A stretch of 64,000 nt of DNA from Balneolaceae bacterium (lineage in GTDB: Bacteria; Bacteroidota; Rhodothermia; Balneolales; Balneolaceae). The position numbers were made by a program, and so were the translations under genes. Positions 9,168 to 17,516 of the stretch are shown piece after piece (the first letter of the stretch is position 1; each line of letters starts with the position of its first letter). The stretch covers positions 1 through 64,000 of the forward strand of contig JAEPNO010000001.1 in NCBI GenBank assembly GCA_017643365.1, read 5' to 3'. The notes below the pieces were generated by a model. That model did not search any database. It had not been told where the DNA came from and worked only from the letters and a program-made list of their open reading frames with translations.

Positions 9168-9354
9168 TCATCACCCGAAGTCGCTCCATCAGGTTTTTGC
9201 CATCTTTCGCGGAGAATGCCAGTTCTCGAAGTTGATCATCGGTAACTAACACCTCCTCGAAAGTGTCTCTCTCGGTGGTCGTCAAACGATCTTCTGTGTA
9301 ATCGTTTACAAATTCTTCGATAACCGGGTGTAATTCTTTTTCTAAAAAATCCAT
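9136..9354 (-). CDS. Small anti-sigma-like protein downstream of the ECF sigma gene
   Basis: The 72-residue protein resembles the N-terminal helical domain of anti-sigma factors (FVNDYTEDRLTTTERDTFEE, then a loaded helix ending DDQLRELAFSA), but has neither the zinc-binding HxxxCxxC nor a transmembrane helix. It lies 46 nt downstream of an ECF sigma gene on the same strand, which supports a cytoplasmic regulator of that sigma factor. The C-terminal ~10 residues (KSIKNASMIN) and the stop are encoded inside the intergenic repeat family, so the original end may have been different. A non-functional remnant is possible. Confidence 0.6.
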   Translation of the reverse strand: MDFLEKELHPVIEEFVNDYTEDRLTTTERDTFEEVLVTDDQLRELAFSAKDGKNLMERLRVMKSIKNASMIN

Positions 9355-9400
9355 ATTAAAAGGGCTCAGTAATTATTCTTCACCCCTTTAAAGTCGAGTT

Positions 9401-10012
9401 TTAGAAAGAAGTTCCCAGATCGACGTAAGATTTTATTTTGTGGCTGATTTGAGCACGTCCGCGGTTAATTCGCGACTTCACAGTTCCCATCGGAACATCC
9501 AATTTTTCTGAAATCTCTTCATAGCTCAATTGCTCAATATCACGAAGAATAACTACGCTTTTAAAATCTTCTGGAAGCGACTCTAGCGCTGCTTCCAAGG
9601 CTTGCATACTAAATTTTTGATGCAGTTCTTGATCCGGTAAGATGTTGTGGTCTTCTAAAATCATTTCGTACGAATCAGGATTCGACTCATCTCTGTGAAT
9701 GGAAGTCAACTGCATTCTCTTTTTCTTTTTATATAAACTCTTCGCCAAGTTGATGGCAATGGTGTACATCCAGGTGCTAAACTTTGCGATGCGCTCGTAG
9801 CTGTGCTTACTTTTATGCACTCTTAAAAAGGTCTCTTGTACCAGATCCTGGCAATCGTTGTGGTTCTGTGTGTAACGGAATAAAAAGTTGTGAAGTCTAT
9901 CAGTGTAGCGACGAACCAGCTCATTAAATGCTGTCTCCTTTCCGTCTTGAAATAGTTCCATTAAATCTTCGTCGCTTAGGTTAGTTAATTTAGCCCTTTT
10001 AACCGCAGTCAT
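9401..10012 (-). CDS. ECF (sigma-70 family) RNA polymerase sigma factor
   Basis: ATG at 10012 gives 203 residues; the frame extends five codons to a TTG, which is less likely. Region 2 is visible as NFLFRYTQNHNDCQDLVQET with FSTWMYTIAINLAKS (residues ~43-90), and region 4 as LPEDFKSVVILRDIEQLSYE through a helix-turn-helix (MGTVKSRINRGR). No extra C-terminal domain is present. It should direct core polymerase to a stress- or envelope-type regulon. Downstream lies a small anti-sigma-like gene; upstream, 55 nt away, is holA on the same strand. The target promoters cannot be deduced from the window. Confidence 0.92.
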   Translation of the reverse strand: MTAVKRAKLTNLSDEDLMELFQDGKETAFNELVRRYTDRLHNFLFRYTQNHNDCQDLVQETFLRVHKSKHSYERIAKFSTWMYTIAINLAKSLYKKKKRMQLTSIHRDESNPDSYEMILEDHNILPDQELHQKFSMQALEAALESLPEDFKSVVILRDIEQLSYEEISEKLDVPMGTVKSRINRGRAQISHKIKSYVDLGTSF

Positions 10013-10066
10013 TATGATGTTTCCCAATATTTTATTTCGTGTTCCAGTTCAGAACGAAGATGGCTT

Positions 10067-11119
10067 TTAGCCGATCATTCGCTTGACAAGGAGAAATAAA
10101 ATCGCGGTGGAGTCGAGTGTGGAAAATCCTTTTATGGATTTGTCTGCATCAAGCAGCGCCTCAAAAATTCGAGGCATATCGGCATTGCTATAATTAGCTG
10201 AGTCTTTCCAAAGTCGGTCGAAGTACCAGCCATTCATTCCCATTCGAGATTGAATGTCTGCTTTCGAAACACCTTTTTCGGCAAGACGTCGAATTTGCCA
10301 GATATTCACAAACACACTGTAAAAGAACCCCACGAGTCGAATTAATTCTCCCGTGTCTGATTTACTGTGTTGCAATATCTGTTCCGATATAAAAAGGGCT
10401 TGTTCCAAATTTCGCCGAATAACCGCTTCTTTTAGCTCAATCGCCGAATATTCGCGATATGAGCCGATTATTTGCTTTACATCGGCTTCTGAAACTTCAT
10501 TTTTAGTGTCTACAAAAGTACACACTTTGTCTATTTCGCTAGACAACAGCTGTAGATTATTACCTACAAATTGGGCCAATAACTGAGCTGCAGCTGGCTG
10601 TATTTTCTTTTGGTGATGAGATTGTGCCCATTTCATCACCCATTCGCCGGCCATATAATCGGGAATCGGTTCGAAGTGAAAAAAGCCTACATTTTTATTT
10701 TTTGATAAGGCTTTCCCGATTTTGGTATTTCCGGCAGGCTTACCGGTATCGAACATCACCAATAAACAGGAAGGATTAGGCTGCTCGAAATATGGAATGA
10801 AATCGTTCATGTCTCCCTCGCCTGAAGCACCTTTTGCCGTTTGCAGAAAGTTTCGAACAATTAGCACTCTGCGTTCAGCCATCATCGGAAAACTGCGGGC
10901 AATGGCTAATACTTTGGCGGGGGTTACTTCCTGTCCATACAACAAATCGAAATTGAAGTCTTTCTCGTGTGCAGGTAACAAATTTCCAAAGAATTCAACC
11001 AACCGATCCAAATAAAACTCTTCTTGTCCATACAAATAATACACCGATTTTGGGTTACCGGATTGAACCTGTTGAAGAATAGTTTGATAGTGATCTGCAC
11101 TTGTTGCTTTTCGAGCCAT
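10067..11119 (-). CDS. holA: DNA polymerase III delta subunit
   Basis: The 350-residue protein has the HolA pattern: KSVYYLYGQEEFYLDRLVEF at the N-terminus (nucleotide-fold start), MMAERRVLIVRNF at about residue 80, and the C-terminal collar domain with SNADMPRIFEALLDADKSIK and LDSTAILFLLVKRM. It acts in the clamp loader, opening the beta sliding clamp during replication. The length is normal for the family. ATG 11119 is used. It is the first minus-strand gene before the divergent lipoprotein gene at 11191, so the 71-bp gap between them should hold both promoters. Confidence 0.93.
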   Translation of the reverse strand: MARKATSADHYQTILQQVQSGNPKSVYYLYGQEEFYLDRLVEFFGNLLPAHEKDFNFDLLYGQEVTPAKVLAIARSFPMMAERRVLIVRNFLQTAKGASGEGDMNDFIPYFEQPNPSCLLVMFDTGKPAGNTKIGKALSKNKNVGFFHFEPIPDYMAGEWVMKWAQSHHQKKIQPAAAQLLAQFVGNNLQLLSSEIDKVCTFVDTKNEVSEADVKQIIGSYREYSAIELKEAVIRRNLEQALFISEQILQHSKSDTGELIRLVGFFYSVFVNIWQIRRLAEKGVSKADIQSRMGMNGWYFDRLWKDSANYSNADMPRIFEALLDADKSIKGFSTLDSTAILFLLVKRMIG

Positions 11120-11190
11120 TGATCGAAAATATCACATTATGAATTCCAATTGCCAATGCATTTTCATATTTATGGGCTAAAAATTATACG

Positions 11191-12573
11191 ATGAAAAAAC
11201 TGCCCCTCTTATTTCTTGTATTAGCATTGAGTTGCTCTACCCCAAATCAGGTCGATTTACTGATTACCAACGTTCATATCATCGATGTAGAAAATGGTGA
11301 AGTGAGCAAAAATCAAATGATTGCCATATCCGATAATAGAATTATTGCTGTAGATGAAGCTTCGAACTCAGCGAATTACATGTACAAAGAAATTATGGAT
11401 GGCGATGGTACTTTTGCGATGCCGGGCTTATGGGATAATCATGTTCATTTCCGTGGTGGTGAGAATCTTATCGAACAAAACAAAGCAATGTTACCCATGT
11501 TTCTGGCATTTGGGGTTACCACCGTTAGAGATGGAGGTGGCGACATCACTCCTGCCATTCGGGATTGGCAGACAGAAATTGAAAACGGTGAACTTGCCGG
11601 CCCAACGATCTTTACACCCGGACCAAAGATAGACGGCTCAAATCCGGCTTGGGATGGCTCAATCAAAGTTTTAGCCGTAGAAGACGCCCTGACCGCTCTC
11701 GAGTCTTTAGAAGGTATTTTTGCCGATTTTGTGAAGATTTATGACGGCAACCTATCCCCCGATGCGTACTATGCAGTTATTACGGAAGCAGAAGCCCGTG
11801 GATTAAAAGTTACCGGACACATGCCACTTTCGGCTGATTTGATTACGGCTGCAAATCTTGGGCTAGATGGCATCGAACATTTATACTACGCGCTTACCGA
11901 AACTGCACTTAATGCCGATGAAATCCAGCAAGAAAATCCCGGCTATGCTGCCATTACTCCGTTAATGGATAACTATAATGCCGAACTTGCCAATCAGACA
12001 TACGCTCAACTTGCCGAATCCCAATTTTATGTAACCCCTACCCTACATATTGGTCGTACTTTGGCTGAGTTGAATATCACTGATCACTCCAACGATTCGT
12101 TGCTGGCTTACATGTCACCGGAAATCGTAGATACTTATCAACGCAGAATTAGGTCGGCAGCTCGTGGCGGTGAAATTTACACCAATCAACGCCAACGTTG
12201 GGGCGAGGCTTTTCGGGCAATGGTTAAACCAATGCATGATGCCGGAATTCATATTTTGGCGGGATCTGATTGCGGACCGTTTAATTCGTATGTATATCCG
12301 GGAGCTTCGATTCACGAGGAATTAGAAGAATTGGTGAATGCCGGACTTTCGCCTCCAGAAGCTCTGTCTACCTCCATTATAAATGGTCCACGCTTTTTTG
12401 ATTTGGAAGATAAGTACGGAAGCCTTGAAGCAGGAAAAGTGGCTGATATCATTCTACTCAAAGAAAATCCGCTTGAAAACATTTCGCATACGAAATCAGT
12501 AATCATTACCATCAAGAATGGGACTTACTATTCTACTAAGAATCTGCGTCAACAATTAAACTCAAAAAACTAA
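11191..12573 (+). CDS. Amidohydrolase-family lipoprotein
   Basis: The 460-residue protein begins with a lipoprotein signal (LVLALSC, Cys15), so it is probably anchored in the envelope. The metal-dependent amidohydrolase fold is shown by NHVHF (His84, His86), the KIYDG segment with a probable bridging Lys near 192, HMP and EHLYYAL histidines near 220 and 240, and AGSDCG (Asp) near 356. The C-terminal GSLEAGKVADIILL is typical of imidazolonepropionase- or prolidase-like members. The substrate is unknown; peptides or cyclic amides are common for the family. It is followed after 4 nt by a small coiled-coil gene, so the two probably share a transcript. Confidence 0.88.
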   Translation: MKKLPLLFLVLALSCSTPNQVDLLITNVHIIDVENGEVSKNQMIAISDNRIIAVDEASNSANYMYKEIMDGDGTFAMPGLWDNHVHFRGGENLIEQNKAMLPMFLAFGVTTVRDGGGDITPAIRDWQTEIENGELAGPTIFTPGPKIDGSNPAWDGSIKVLAVEDALTALESLEGIFADFVKIYDGNLSPDAYYAVITEAEARGLKVTGHMPLSADLITAANLGLDGIEHLYYALTETALNADEIQQENPGYAAITPLMDNYNAELANQTYAQLAESQFYVTPTLHIGRTLAELNITDHSNDSLLAYMSPEIVDTYQRRIRSAARGGEIYTNQRQRWGEAFRAMVKPMHDAGIHILAGSDCGPFNSYVYPGASIHEELEELVNAGLSPPEALSTSIINGPRFFDLEDKYGSLEAGKVADIILLKENPLENISHTKSVIITIKNGTYYSTKNLRQQLNSKN

Positions 12574-12577
12574 CACT

Positions 12578-12769
12578 ATGGGCATCTTTTTCGATTTAAT
12601 GCAACAAAGCATGCTGGATGATCAGCAAAAACAAGCCGATTCAATAGAAGATCGGGTTGAAATGCTGGAATCTGAACTTAAAGAAACGCGAGATTTACTT
12701 CGCAAAACATTACAGGTGTTGGAAGAGCATGTGGGTACCGACATCGACGGTGACGGAAAAACCGGATAG
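12578..12769 (+). CDS. Small coiled-coil protein
   Basis: This 63-residue protein follows the amidohydrolase gene by 4 nt. Residues ~15-50 form a clear charged coiled coil (QADSIEDRVEMLESELKETR, then DLLRKTLQVLEEH), and the tail DIDGDGKTG resembles a single calcium-binding loop. There is no signal peptide or membrane segment, so it is probably cytoplasmic and oligomeric. I do not recognise a family. The operon position suggests co-expression with the upstream lipoprotein but gives no function. Confidence 0.7.
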   Translation: MGIFFDLMQQSMLDDQQKQADSIEDRVEMLESELKETRDLLRKTLQVLEEHVGTDIDGDGKTG

Positions 12770-12814
12770 CCATTTTTATTGAACGTTTAATTCGAGTGAA
12801 ATGGTTTGGTAACC

Positions 12815-13117
12815 ATGGCACAAGATATCATCGAAAAACACAACTTAGGTAAGTTTGATCTGGACAGAATTGTAGAAATGGCATGGGAGGATCGAACTCC
12901 TTTCGATGCTATTGAATTTCAATTTGGTGTGACCGAATCAGAAGTAATCCGAATCATGAAAGATCAAATGAAATTGAAAAACTGGAAGAAATGGAGAGCC
13001 AGAGTTTCAGGACGTAGCACTAAACATCGAGCACTCAGAAGTGAAGGGGTAAAGCGTTTTAAATCAAGTGCCCAAAAAGTTCTCACAAATAACAGAATTT
13101 CCAAAAAGAAGTACTGA
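12815..13117 (+). CDS. DUF2805 / TIGR03643 family protein
   Basis: From ATG 12815 this is a 100-residue basic protein. It matches the small family with the core FDLDRIVEMAWEDRTPFDAI, then a helix-turn-helix-like stretch (FQFGVTESEVIRIMKDQMK) and KNWKKWRARVSGRSTKH. The family is conserved in Bacteroidota and others without assigned function. The HTH-like centre and basic C-terminus (KHRALRSEGVKRFKSS) suggest nucleic-acid binding, which is inference. The frame can be extended to a TTG at 12806 but the ATG is preferred. It sits 45 nt after the coiled-coil gene. Confidence 0.85.
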   Translation: MAQDIIEKHNLGKFDLDRIVEMAWEDRTPFDAIEFQFGVTESEVIRIMKDQMKLKNWKKWRARVSGRSTKHRALRSEGVKRFKSSAQKVLTNNRISKKKY

Positions 13118-13203
13118 TTGTTCCGTAAATTGTGCACTAAGAAGGACTACAAAAAAATTTAGAGAAATTCGTAATAACTACGGTCAAGGCTACTCTTAGT
13201 ACT

Positions 13204-13599
13204 ATGAAAAAGCAATCCAATCCGAATAACACCAGCTTTATTGCTGAAGGGACAACGATCACAGCAGATATCAACTCAGATGGAAACATTCATATTTCCG
13301 GATCTGTTTTGGGTGAAATTAAAACCAAGCTGCATTTAATCTTGAACAACAAAGGAAAGATTTCCGGCAATACTATTGCGCAAACAGCTATGATCTCGGG
13401 AATCATTGAAGGCGACATTCGCGTGACACAAACGCTCACCTTACATGCCAGTGCCAAAGTAATCGGCAATATTTATGCAAAGCATTTGATCACCGAGCAC
13501 GGCGCTGAAATCAACGGTACTATTAAAACAGGCTCGATTGTAAACGTGCTTGAAGAACAATCGGTTAAGGAAGTTTCAATGCAGAAAAAAGCAGGATAG
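13204..13599 (+). CDS. Bactofilin (polymer-forming cytoskeletal protein)
   Basis: The 131-residue protein has the bactofilin beta-helix: short repeats rich in Gly and Ile/Val (SGSVLGEIKT, KGKISGNTIA, SGIIEGDIRV, SAKVIGNIYA, GAEINGTIKTG) from about residue 17 to 112, flanked by short polar tails. Bactofilins polymerise without nucleotide and scaffold cell-wall or polar structures. No transmembrane segment is present. It is the last gene of the plus-strand run and converges on asnS, with a long hairpin in the 64-bp gap. Confidence 0.92.
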   Translation: MKKQSNPNNTSFIAEGTTITADINSDGNIHISGSVLGEIKTKLHLILNNKGKISGNTIAQTAMISGIIEGDIRVTQTLTLHASAKVIGNIYAKHLITEHGAEINGTIKTGSIVNVLEEQSVKEVSMQKKAG

Positions 13600-13603
13600 G
13601 ATT

Positions 13604-13655
13604 AGTTATTGGTTAATAGTTAATGGGAACTCTCCCACACTATCAACCAATAACC
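13604..13655. terminator. Long hairpin between convergent bactofilin and asnS genes
   Basis: GTTATTGGTT pairs with AACCAATAAC (10 bp), extended inward by ATAGT/ACTAT after one mismatch and capped by GGGA/TCCC. It sits in the 64-bp gap between two convergent genes, so it probably works as a bidirectional terminator. T-runs are weak on both sides. Confidence 0.55.
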
Positions 13656-13663
13656 TATAACTC

Positions 13664-15157
13664 TTAAGGCTTCAATCTGCCCATCATTCGCGGAAACGGA
13701 ATGGTTTCCCGAACATGAGATAAGCCACAGATCCACGCAACCGTTCGTTCAATGCCCAGCCCAAAACCTGAGTGTGGTACGGAACCAAATCGACGTAGAT
13801 CTAAATACCATTCAAACACTTCTTTGTCGAGCTCTTCTTCGGCAATACGTTCTTCAAGCACTTCCAAGCTATCCTCACGCTGTGAGCCGCCGATAATCTC
13901 TCCGTAGCCTTCCGGAGCAAGCACATCCATACCAAGTGCCAACTTATCGGTCTCGTCGCGTTTCATGTAGAATGCTTTGATCTGAGCCGGCCAGTGCGTC
14001 ACAACTACAGGTACATCATATTGCATCATTAGCACAGTTTCGTCGGACCCACCAAAATCGTTACCCCATTCGAAATTCTGTGCAGATTCTTTCCATTTCG
14101 GGATGTTTCGATAATCTTCTTCAATCTGATCTAAACGCTGAGCAATTTCAACTTGTCGACTTTCGATCAGCTTTTTTCGCCACTTCTTTGCTGATCCATG
14201 CTCTTTTTTGATCGCCTCTCTTTCATCTTTCAAGGCTTTTTCTTCTTCTTTTCGGGATGCAAGCATATCATCCAGCAATTGTGCGGTTTCTTCACTTTTC
14301 AGAATATCAACCGCTTCGGTATATTGCATCCGAACGAACGGTTTTTCAACCAAAGGCTGTAATTTCGAAATATCACGTTCAAGAATTTCAAGTTCTTTGG
14401 ATCGCTTTTCGATAGCCGTTTTCACTATGAAACGGATCATTTCTTCTGCCAAATTCATGTTCATTTCCAGATCATAAAAGGCCATTTCCGGCTCCATCAT
14501 CCAGAATTCAGTCAAGTGTCGACGGGTTTTCGACTTCTCAGCTCTAAACGTAGGACCAAAGGTGTAAATCAGCCCATGCGCCATGGCTAAGGCCTCGCCG
14601 TAAAGCTGACCGGTTTGCGCCAGATATGCTTTTTCATCAAAGTAATCGGTTTCGAACAAAGTCGTGCTTCCCTCAGCGGCATTTCCGGTGAAGATCGGGG
14701 AATCCATTTGCACAAAATTCCGATTCTGGAAAAAGGTATGGATCGCAAAAATGATCTCATTTCGAACCCGCATCGCCGCCCACTGCTTTTGGCTTCTCAA
14801 CCACAGGTGACGATTATTCATTAAAAACTCGACGCCGTGTTCTTTGGGAGTAATCGGATAATCTTCAGCAATCTGAATAACTGCTACATTCGAAACATGC
14901 ATTTCATGTCCGCCAACGCTTCGTTCATCGGCTTTCACTATACCGGTAATTTCCACCGAACTCTCCTGTTTCAACGTGGTTGCTGCTTCCCAGGCTTCTT
15001 CTGAAACTTCGTCTTTAGCCACCACACATTGGGTAATTCCGGTTCCATCACGCAGTTCGATAAATACCAGGCTTCCACTGCTTCGGTAATTATACACCCA
15101 TCCTTTTAAAGTGATTTCAGTGTCAACGTGATTCGCAAGTTGGTTGATGTAGATCAT
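13664..15157 (-). CDS. asnS: Asparaginyl-tRNA synthetase
   Basis: The 497-residue protein has an OB-fold anticodon-binding domain (GWVYNYRSSGSLVFIELRDG, residues ~19-38) and a class II catalytic core: motif 2 (GPTFRAEKSKTRRHLTEFWM) and motif 3 (GFGLGIERTVAWICGLSHVR) ending PFPRMMGRLKP. It charges tRNA-Asn in the cytoplasm. It is longer than the ~466-residue E. coli enzyme: a charged helical insert (SRKEEEKALKDEREAIKKEH and following, ~residues 310-350) accounts for the difference. ATG 15157 is clear. It lies downstream of the M16 peptidase gene, separated by a hairpin repeat. Confidence 0.96.
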   Translation of the reverse strand: MIYINQLANHVDTEITLKGWVYNYRSSGSLVFIELRDGTGITQCVVAKDEVSEEAWEAATTLKQESSVEITGIVKADERSVGGHEMHVSNVAVIQIAEDYPITPKEHGVEFLMNNRHLWLRSQKQWAAMRVRNEIIFAIHTFFQNRNFVQMDSPIFTGNAAEGSTTLFETDYFDEKAYLAQTGQLYGEALAMAHGLIYTFGPTFRAEKSKTRRHLTEFWMMEPEMAFYDLEMNMNLAEEMIRFIVKTAIEKRSKELEILERDISKLQPLVEKPFVRMQYTEAVDILKSEETAQLLDDMLASRKEEEKALKDEREAIKKEHGSAKKWRKKLIESRQVEIAQRLDQIEEDYRNIPKWKESAQNFEWGNDFGGSDETVLMMQYDVPVVVTHWPAQIKAFYMKRDETDKLALGMDVLAPEGYGEIIGGSQREDSLEVLEERIAEEELDKEVFEWYLDLRRFGSVPHSGFGLGIERTVAWICGLSHVRETIPFPRMMGRLKP

Positions 15158-15164
15158 TTTTCAA

Positions 15165-15237
15165 TTTAGAATTAAGAATGTTTCAATTAAGAATGACAAA
15201 ATAGTTCTTAATTGATCATTGAATCATTGATAATTGT
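15165..15237 (-). repeat. Stop-adjacent inverted repeat, copy 4
   Basis: Immediately after the M16 peptidase stop (minus strand) lies the same repeat family. An 11-bp stem, TCAATTAAGAA with TTCTTAATTGA, has a 10-nt loop. The segment CTTAATTGATCATTGAATCA (plus strand) matches the copy near 9143 with one difference. It occupies almost the whole spacer before asnS. Confidence 0.6.
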
Positions 15238-16488
15238 TTACTCTTCAGGGGTTAGAACGGCGTCCATAAAGTGTGTTTGATCGAAGAAATTTTTGGCGAA
15301 TTCGAGTACATCTTCGGCCTTCACGCTGTCGATATTTTCTTCTAATTCATCCAAAGTGATAAATCGCTCGAAATACATTTCACTTTTTGCCAATCGCATC
15401 ATGCGGTTACTGGTATTTTCCTGGCTGAGGAGCAACTTCCCTTTCAGTTGCGATTTCGCTTCTTCGAATTCCTTTTCGGGGATCAATTCCGTGCTTATTT
15501 TATCCAACTCGGCCACAACCAATTCGTGTACGTGATCCACGTATTCCTGATCGGTTCCTACGTAAACGCCCCAAATTCCGGCATCCGAGTAACTTTGATT
15601 AAAAGCCTGAATAGAATAGCAGTACCCATATTTCTCACGCACATTTTGATGCAAACGAGAACTCATTCCTCCACCCAGCACCGTATTGGCCAGCAAAAGC
15701 AGATATTTATCTTCATGATCAAAATGCAGTCCGCGACGTCCCATCACGTAATGCGTTTGTTCGATTGCCTTAGTGAGTTTCAACTTCTCAGGTTTAAATT
15801 CAGTCATCGGCTGAATGGTCTTATCAGTAGTTTTTGCCTCCAAATCAGCAAAGTATTCTGAAACCACTTTTACCACTTCCTCATGTTCCACATTACCGGC
15901 AATCGCAATCAGCAAATTATCCGGACGATAGCGATCGCTCATGTACTGATAAAGATCTTCGCGATTAAATGCGTTTACAGTATCCTCAAAACCGATAACA
16001 GGTCGACCTAGCGGGTGCCCTTCAAATAACTTTGTGGTAAATTCCTCGAAAAGATAGTCGTCGGGAGAATCGCGATACATCTTCATCTCCTCTACTACCA
16101 CTTTCTTTTCCTTTTCGATTTCCTCTTCTGGAAAAATCGGATTCAGCACCATATCAGACAAAACATCCAATGCTCTACCTAGTTGATCATCTACACAGCG
16201 GGCGTAGTAACAGGTGTATTCGCTGGAAGTAAACGCGTTCAGATATCCACCAACCGATTCCATGCTCTGGGCAATATCGAATGCTGTGCGCTTATCGGTG
16301 CCTTTAAAAAGCATGTGCTCCAAAAAGTGAGTGATTCCAGCTTGTTTTGCCGTCTCGTTTCTTGACCCTGTTTTCACCCAAATCCCTACCGAGATGCTTT
16401 TAACGCTTTCGATGCGCTCGGTTACAATGCGTAAACCGTTTGGCAGGGTCGATTTAGTGACGTAGTCAATTTCTTTTAAGTTTTCCAT
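15238..16488 (-). CDS. M16 family (processing-peptidase-like) metallopeptidase
   Basis: ATG 16488 gives 416 residues; an in-frame TTG lies one codon before it. The inverted zinc motif HFLEH is at about residues 50-54, in HFLEHMLFKGTDKR, and the distal Glu ligand lies in VVVEEMKM near 130. A second half, with RRGLHFDHEDKYLLLLANTV and SSRLHQNVREKYGYCYSI, forms the non-catalytic lobe. There is no signal peptide, so it is likely a soluble cytoplasmic peptidase of the YmxG/PqqL-like single-domain type that degrades or processes peptides. The gene is the first of its strand beside a repeat-filled gap and precedes asnS. Confidence 0.92.
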   Translation of the reverse strand: MENLKEIDYVTKSTLPNGLRIVTERIESVKSISVGIWVKTGSRNETAKQAGITHFLEHMLFKGTDKRTAFDIAQSMESVGGYLNAFTSSEYTCYYARCVDDQLGRALDVLSDMVLNPIFPEEEIEKEKKVVVEEMKMYRDSPDDYLFEEFTTKLFEGHPLGRPVIGFEDTVNAFNREDLYQYMSDRYRPDNLLIAIAGNVEHEEVVKVVSEYFADLEAKTTDKTIQPMTEFKPEKLKLTKAIEQTHYVMGRRGLHFDHEDKYLLLLANTVLGGGMSSRLHQNVREKYGYCYSIQAFNQSYSDAGIWGVYVGTDQEYVDHVHELVVAELDKISTELIPEKEFEEAKSQLKGKLLLSQENTSNRMMRLAKSEMYFERFITLDELEENIDSVKAEDVLEFAKNFFDQTHFMDAVLTPEE

Positions 16489-16600
16489 CAAATGTGTTTG
16501 CTGTGTGCGTCTCTATTTTGGTGGGCAAATATACGAGGTTACACACCGAGAAACACCCGATTTGATGTGAAATCTGGCAATAATGTTGGGGGAATTGAGG

Positions 16601-16710
16601 GTCAGAGGAGCAAAGGAGCAAAGGATCATCCCTCGACAGGCTCGGGAACCGGGACAAAGGATCAGTGGATCAGAGGATCAAAGGTACTTTGGCACTTTGG
16701 CACTAAGATC
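16601..16710. repeat. GGATCA/AAAGG low-complexity intergenic repeat
   Basis: This stretch is built from variants of AGGAGCAAAGG, GGATCAGAGG and GGATCAAAGG around a CCCTCGACAGGCTCGGG element at 16630-16646, and ends with a doubled TTTGGCAC. Two of its 10-mers (GGATCAGAGG, GGATCAAAGG) recur in the same order inside the coding gene at 39488. It encodes nothing recognisable. Confidence 0.6.
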
Positions 16711-16808
16711 AAAATTGCTTGTAAAGGAGCATTTCGTTGTTTCGTTCTGTTCGCACCATTGAATAGCATTGAAATGAGTGGAAACGTTGTCAAATATCGA
16801 ACATAATC

Positions 16809-17037
16809 AAGAAGGGACTTCAGTCCCGCACTTACATACTACAGAGATCACTTCGTCGCGAGCTCCTCGTGAATGGTGGCGTCCAGCAATCCATTTGTCT
16901 GGCGAATGCACGGCTGATGGAATTATCGATAACCCTCTATTCCAGTTGTTTAAAAGGTTCCATCACCCCGCTTTCAGCGAAATGATGGTTGAGATACTTA
17001 TATCAAATTATAACGTGATTCTGGCTAGAACATAAAA
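16809..17037. repeat. ~229-bp tandem unit, copy 1, with REP-like head
   Basis: The unit opens with GAAGGGACTTCAGTCCCGC, a hairpin (GGGACT/AGTCCC; effectively GGGAC/GTCCC with a TTCA loop). Next comes a segment resembling common bacterial interspersed repeats (CAGAGATCACTTCGTCGCG and a CTCCTCG tail), a conserved GCGAATGCACGGCTGATGGA block, and a second hairpin (CCATCA...CGCTTTCAGCG...TGATGG). The 85-codon open frame across it is not coding-like. Confidence 0.8.
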
Positions 17038-17267
17038 AAGAAGGGACTTCAGTCCCGCACTTACATACTACAGAGATCACTTCGTCGCGGGCTCCTCGTG
17101 AATGGTTTAGGAGACCAACCATCTTTCGGGCGAATGCACGGCTGATGGAATCATCGATGAACCTCAGGTACAGCAGTTTTAAATGGTTTCCAGCACCCCG
17201 CTTTTAGTGAAATGATGGATGAAATACTTATATCAAATTATAACGTGATTCTGGCTAGAACATAAAA
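17038..17267. repeat. ~229-bp tandem unit, copy 2
   Basis: This is a second full copy beginning with the same GGGACTTCAGTCCC head. Its first ~70 bp and last ~40 bp are nearly identical to copy 1; the middle differs at many positions. In the distal hairpin CGCTTTCAGCG becomes CGCTTTTAGTG, which keeps one pair as a wobble. The arrangement is head-to-tail with no spacer. Confidence 0.8.
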
Positions 17268-17460
17268 AAGAAGGGACTTCAGTCCCGCAGTTACAAACTA
17301 CAGAGATCACTTTGTCGCGGGCTCCTCGTGAATGCTTTAGGATACCAATCCATCTTTCGGGCGAATGCACGGCTGATGGAATCGTCGATAACCCTCACTT
17401 CCAGTCGTTTAAAAAAAATCCATCACCCCGCTTTCAGCGAAATGATGGATGATATATCAA
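17268..17460. repeat. ~229-bp tandem unit, copy 3, truncated
   Basis: The head hairpin is intact. The unit follows copies 1 and 2 through the CCATCA...TGATGG hairpin, then ends early: the terminal AAATTATAACGTGATTCTGG block of the other copies is missing. It abuts the terminator of pnp. Confidence 0.75.
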
Positions 17461-17465
17461 AAAAA

Positions 17466-17490
17466 AGCATCCCCACAAAATGAGGATGCT
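17466..17490 (-). terminator. Intrinsic terminator of pnp
   Basis: On the minus strand AGCATCC and GGATGCT form a 7-bp stem around an 11-nt loop, followed by a run of at least seven T (plus-strand A-run 17459-17465). It lies about 60 nt beyond the pnp stop. Confidence 0.8.
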
Positions 17491-17516
17491 TTTAAATATT
17501 ATCAGATTTACCAAAC

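Noticed and set aside
16492-17035. Short frames of 85-104 residues in the repeat region
   Set aside because: They read through hairpin repeats and low-complexity DNA and break between repeat copies.
16809-17460. CRISPR array
   Set aside because: Units are ~229 bp, contiguous and diverged in the middle, with no short constant repeat plus spacer pattern and no cas gene.
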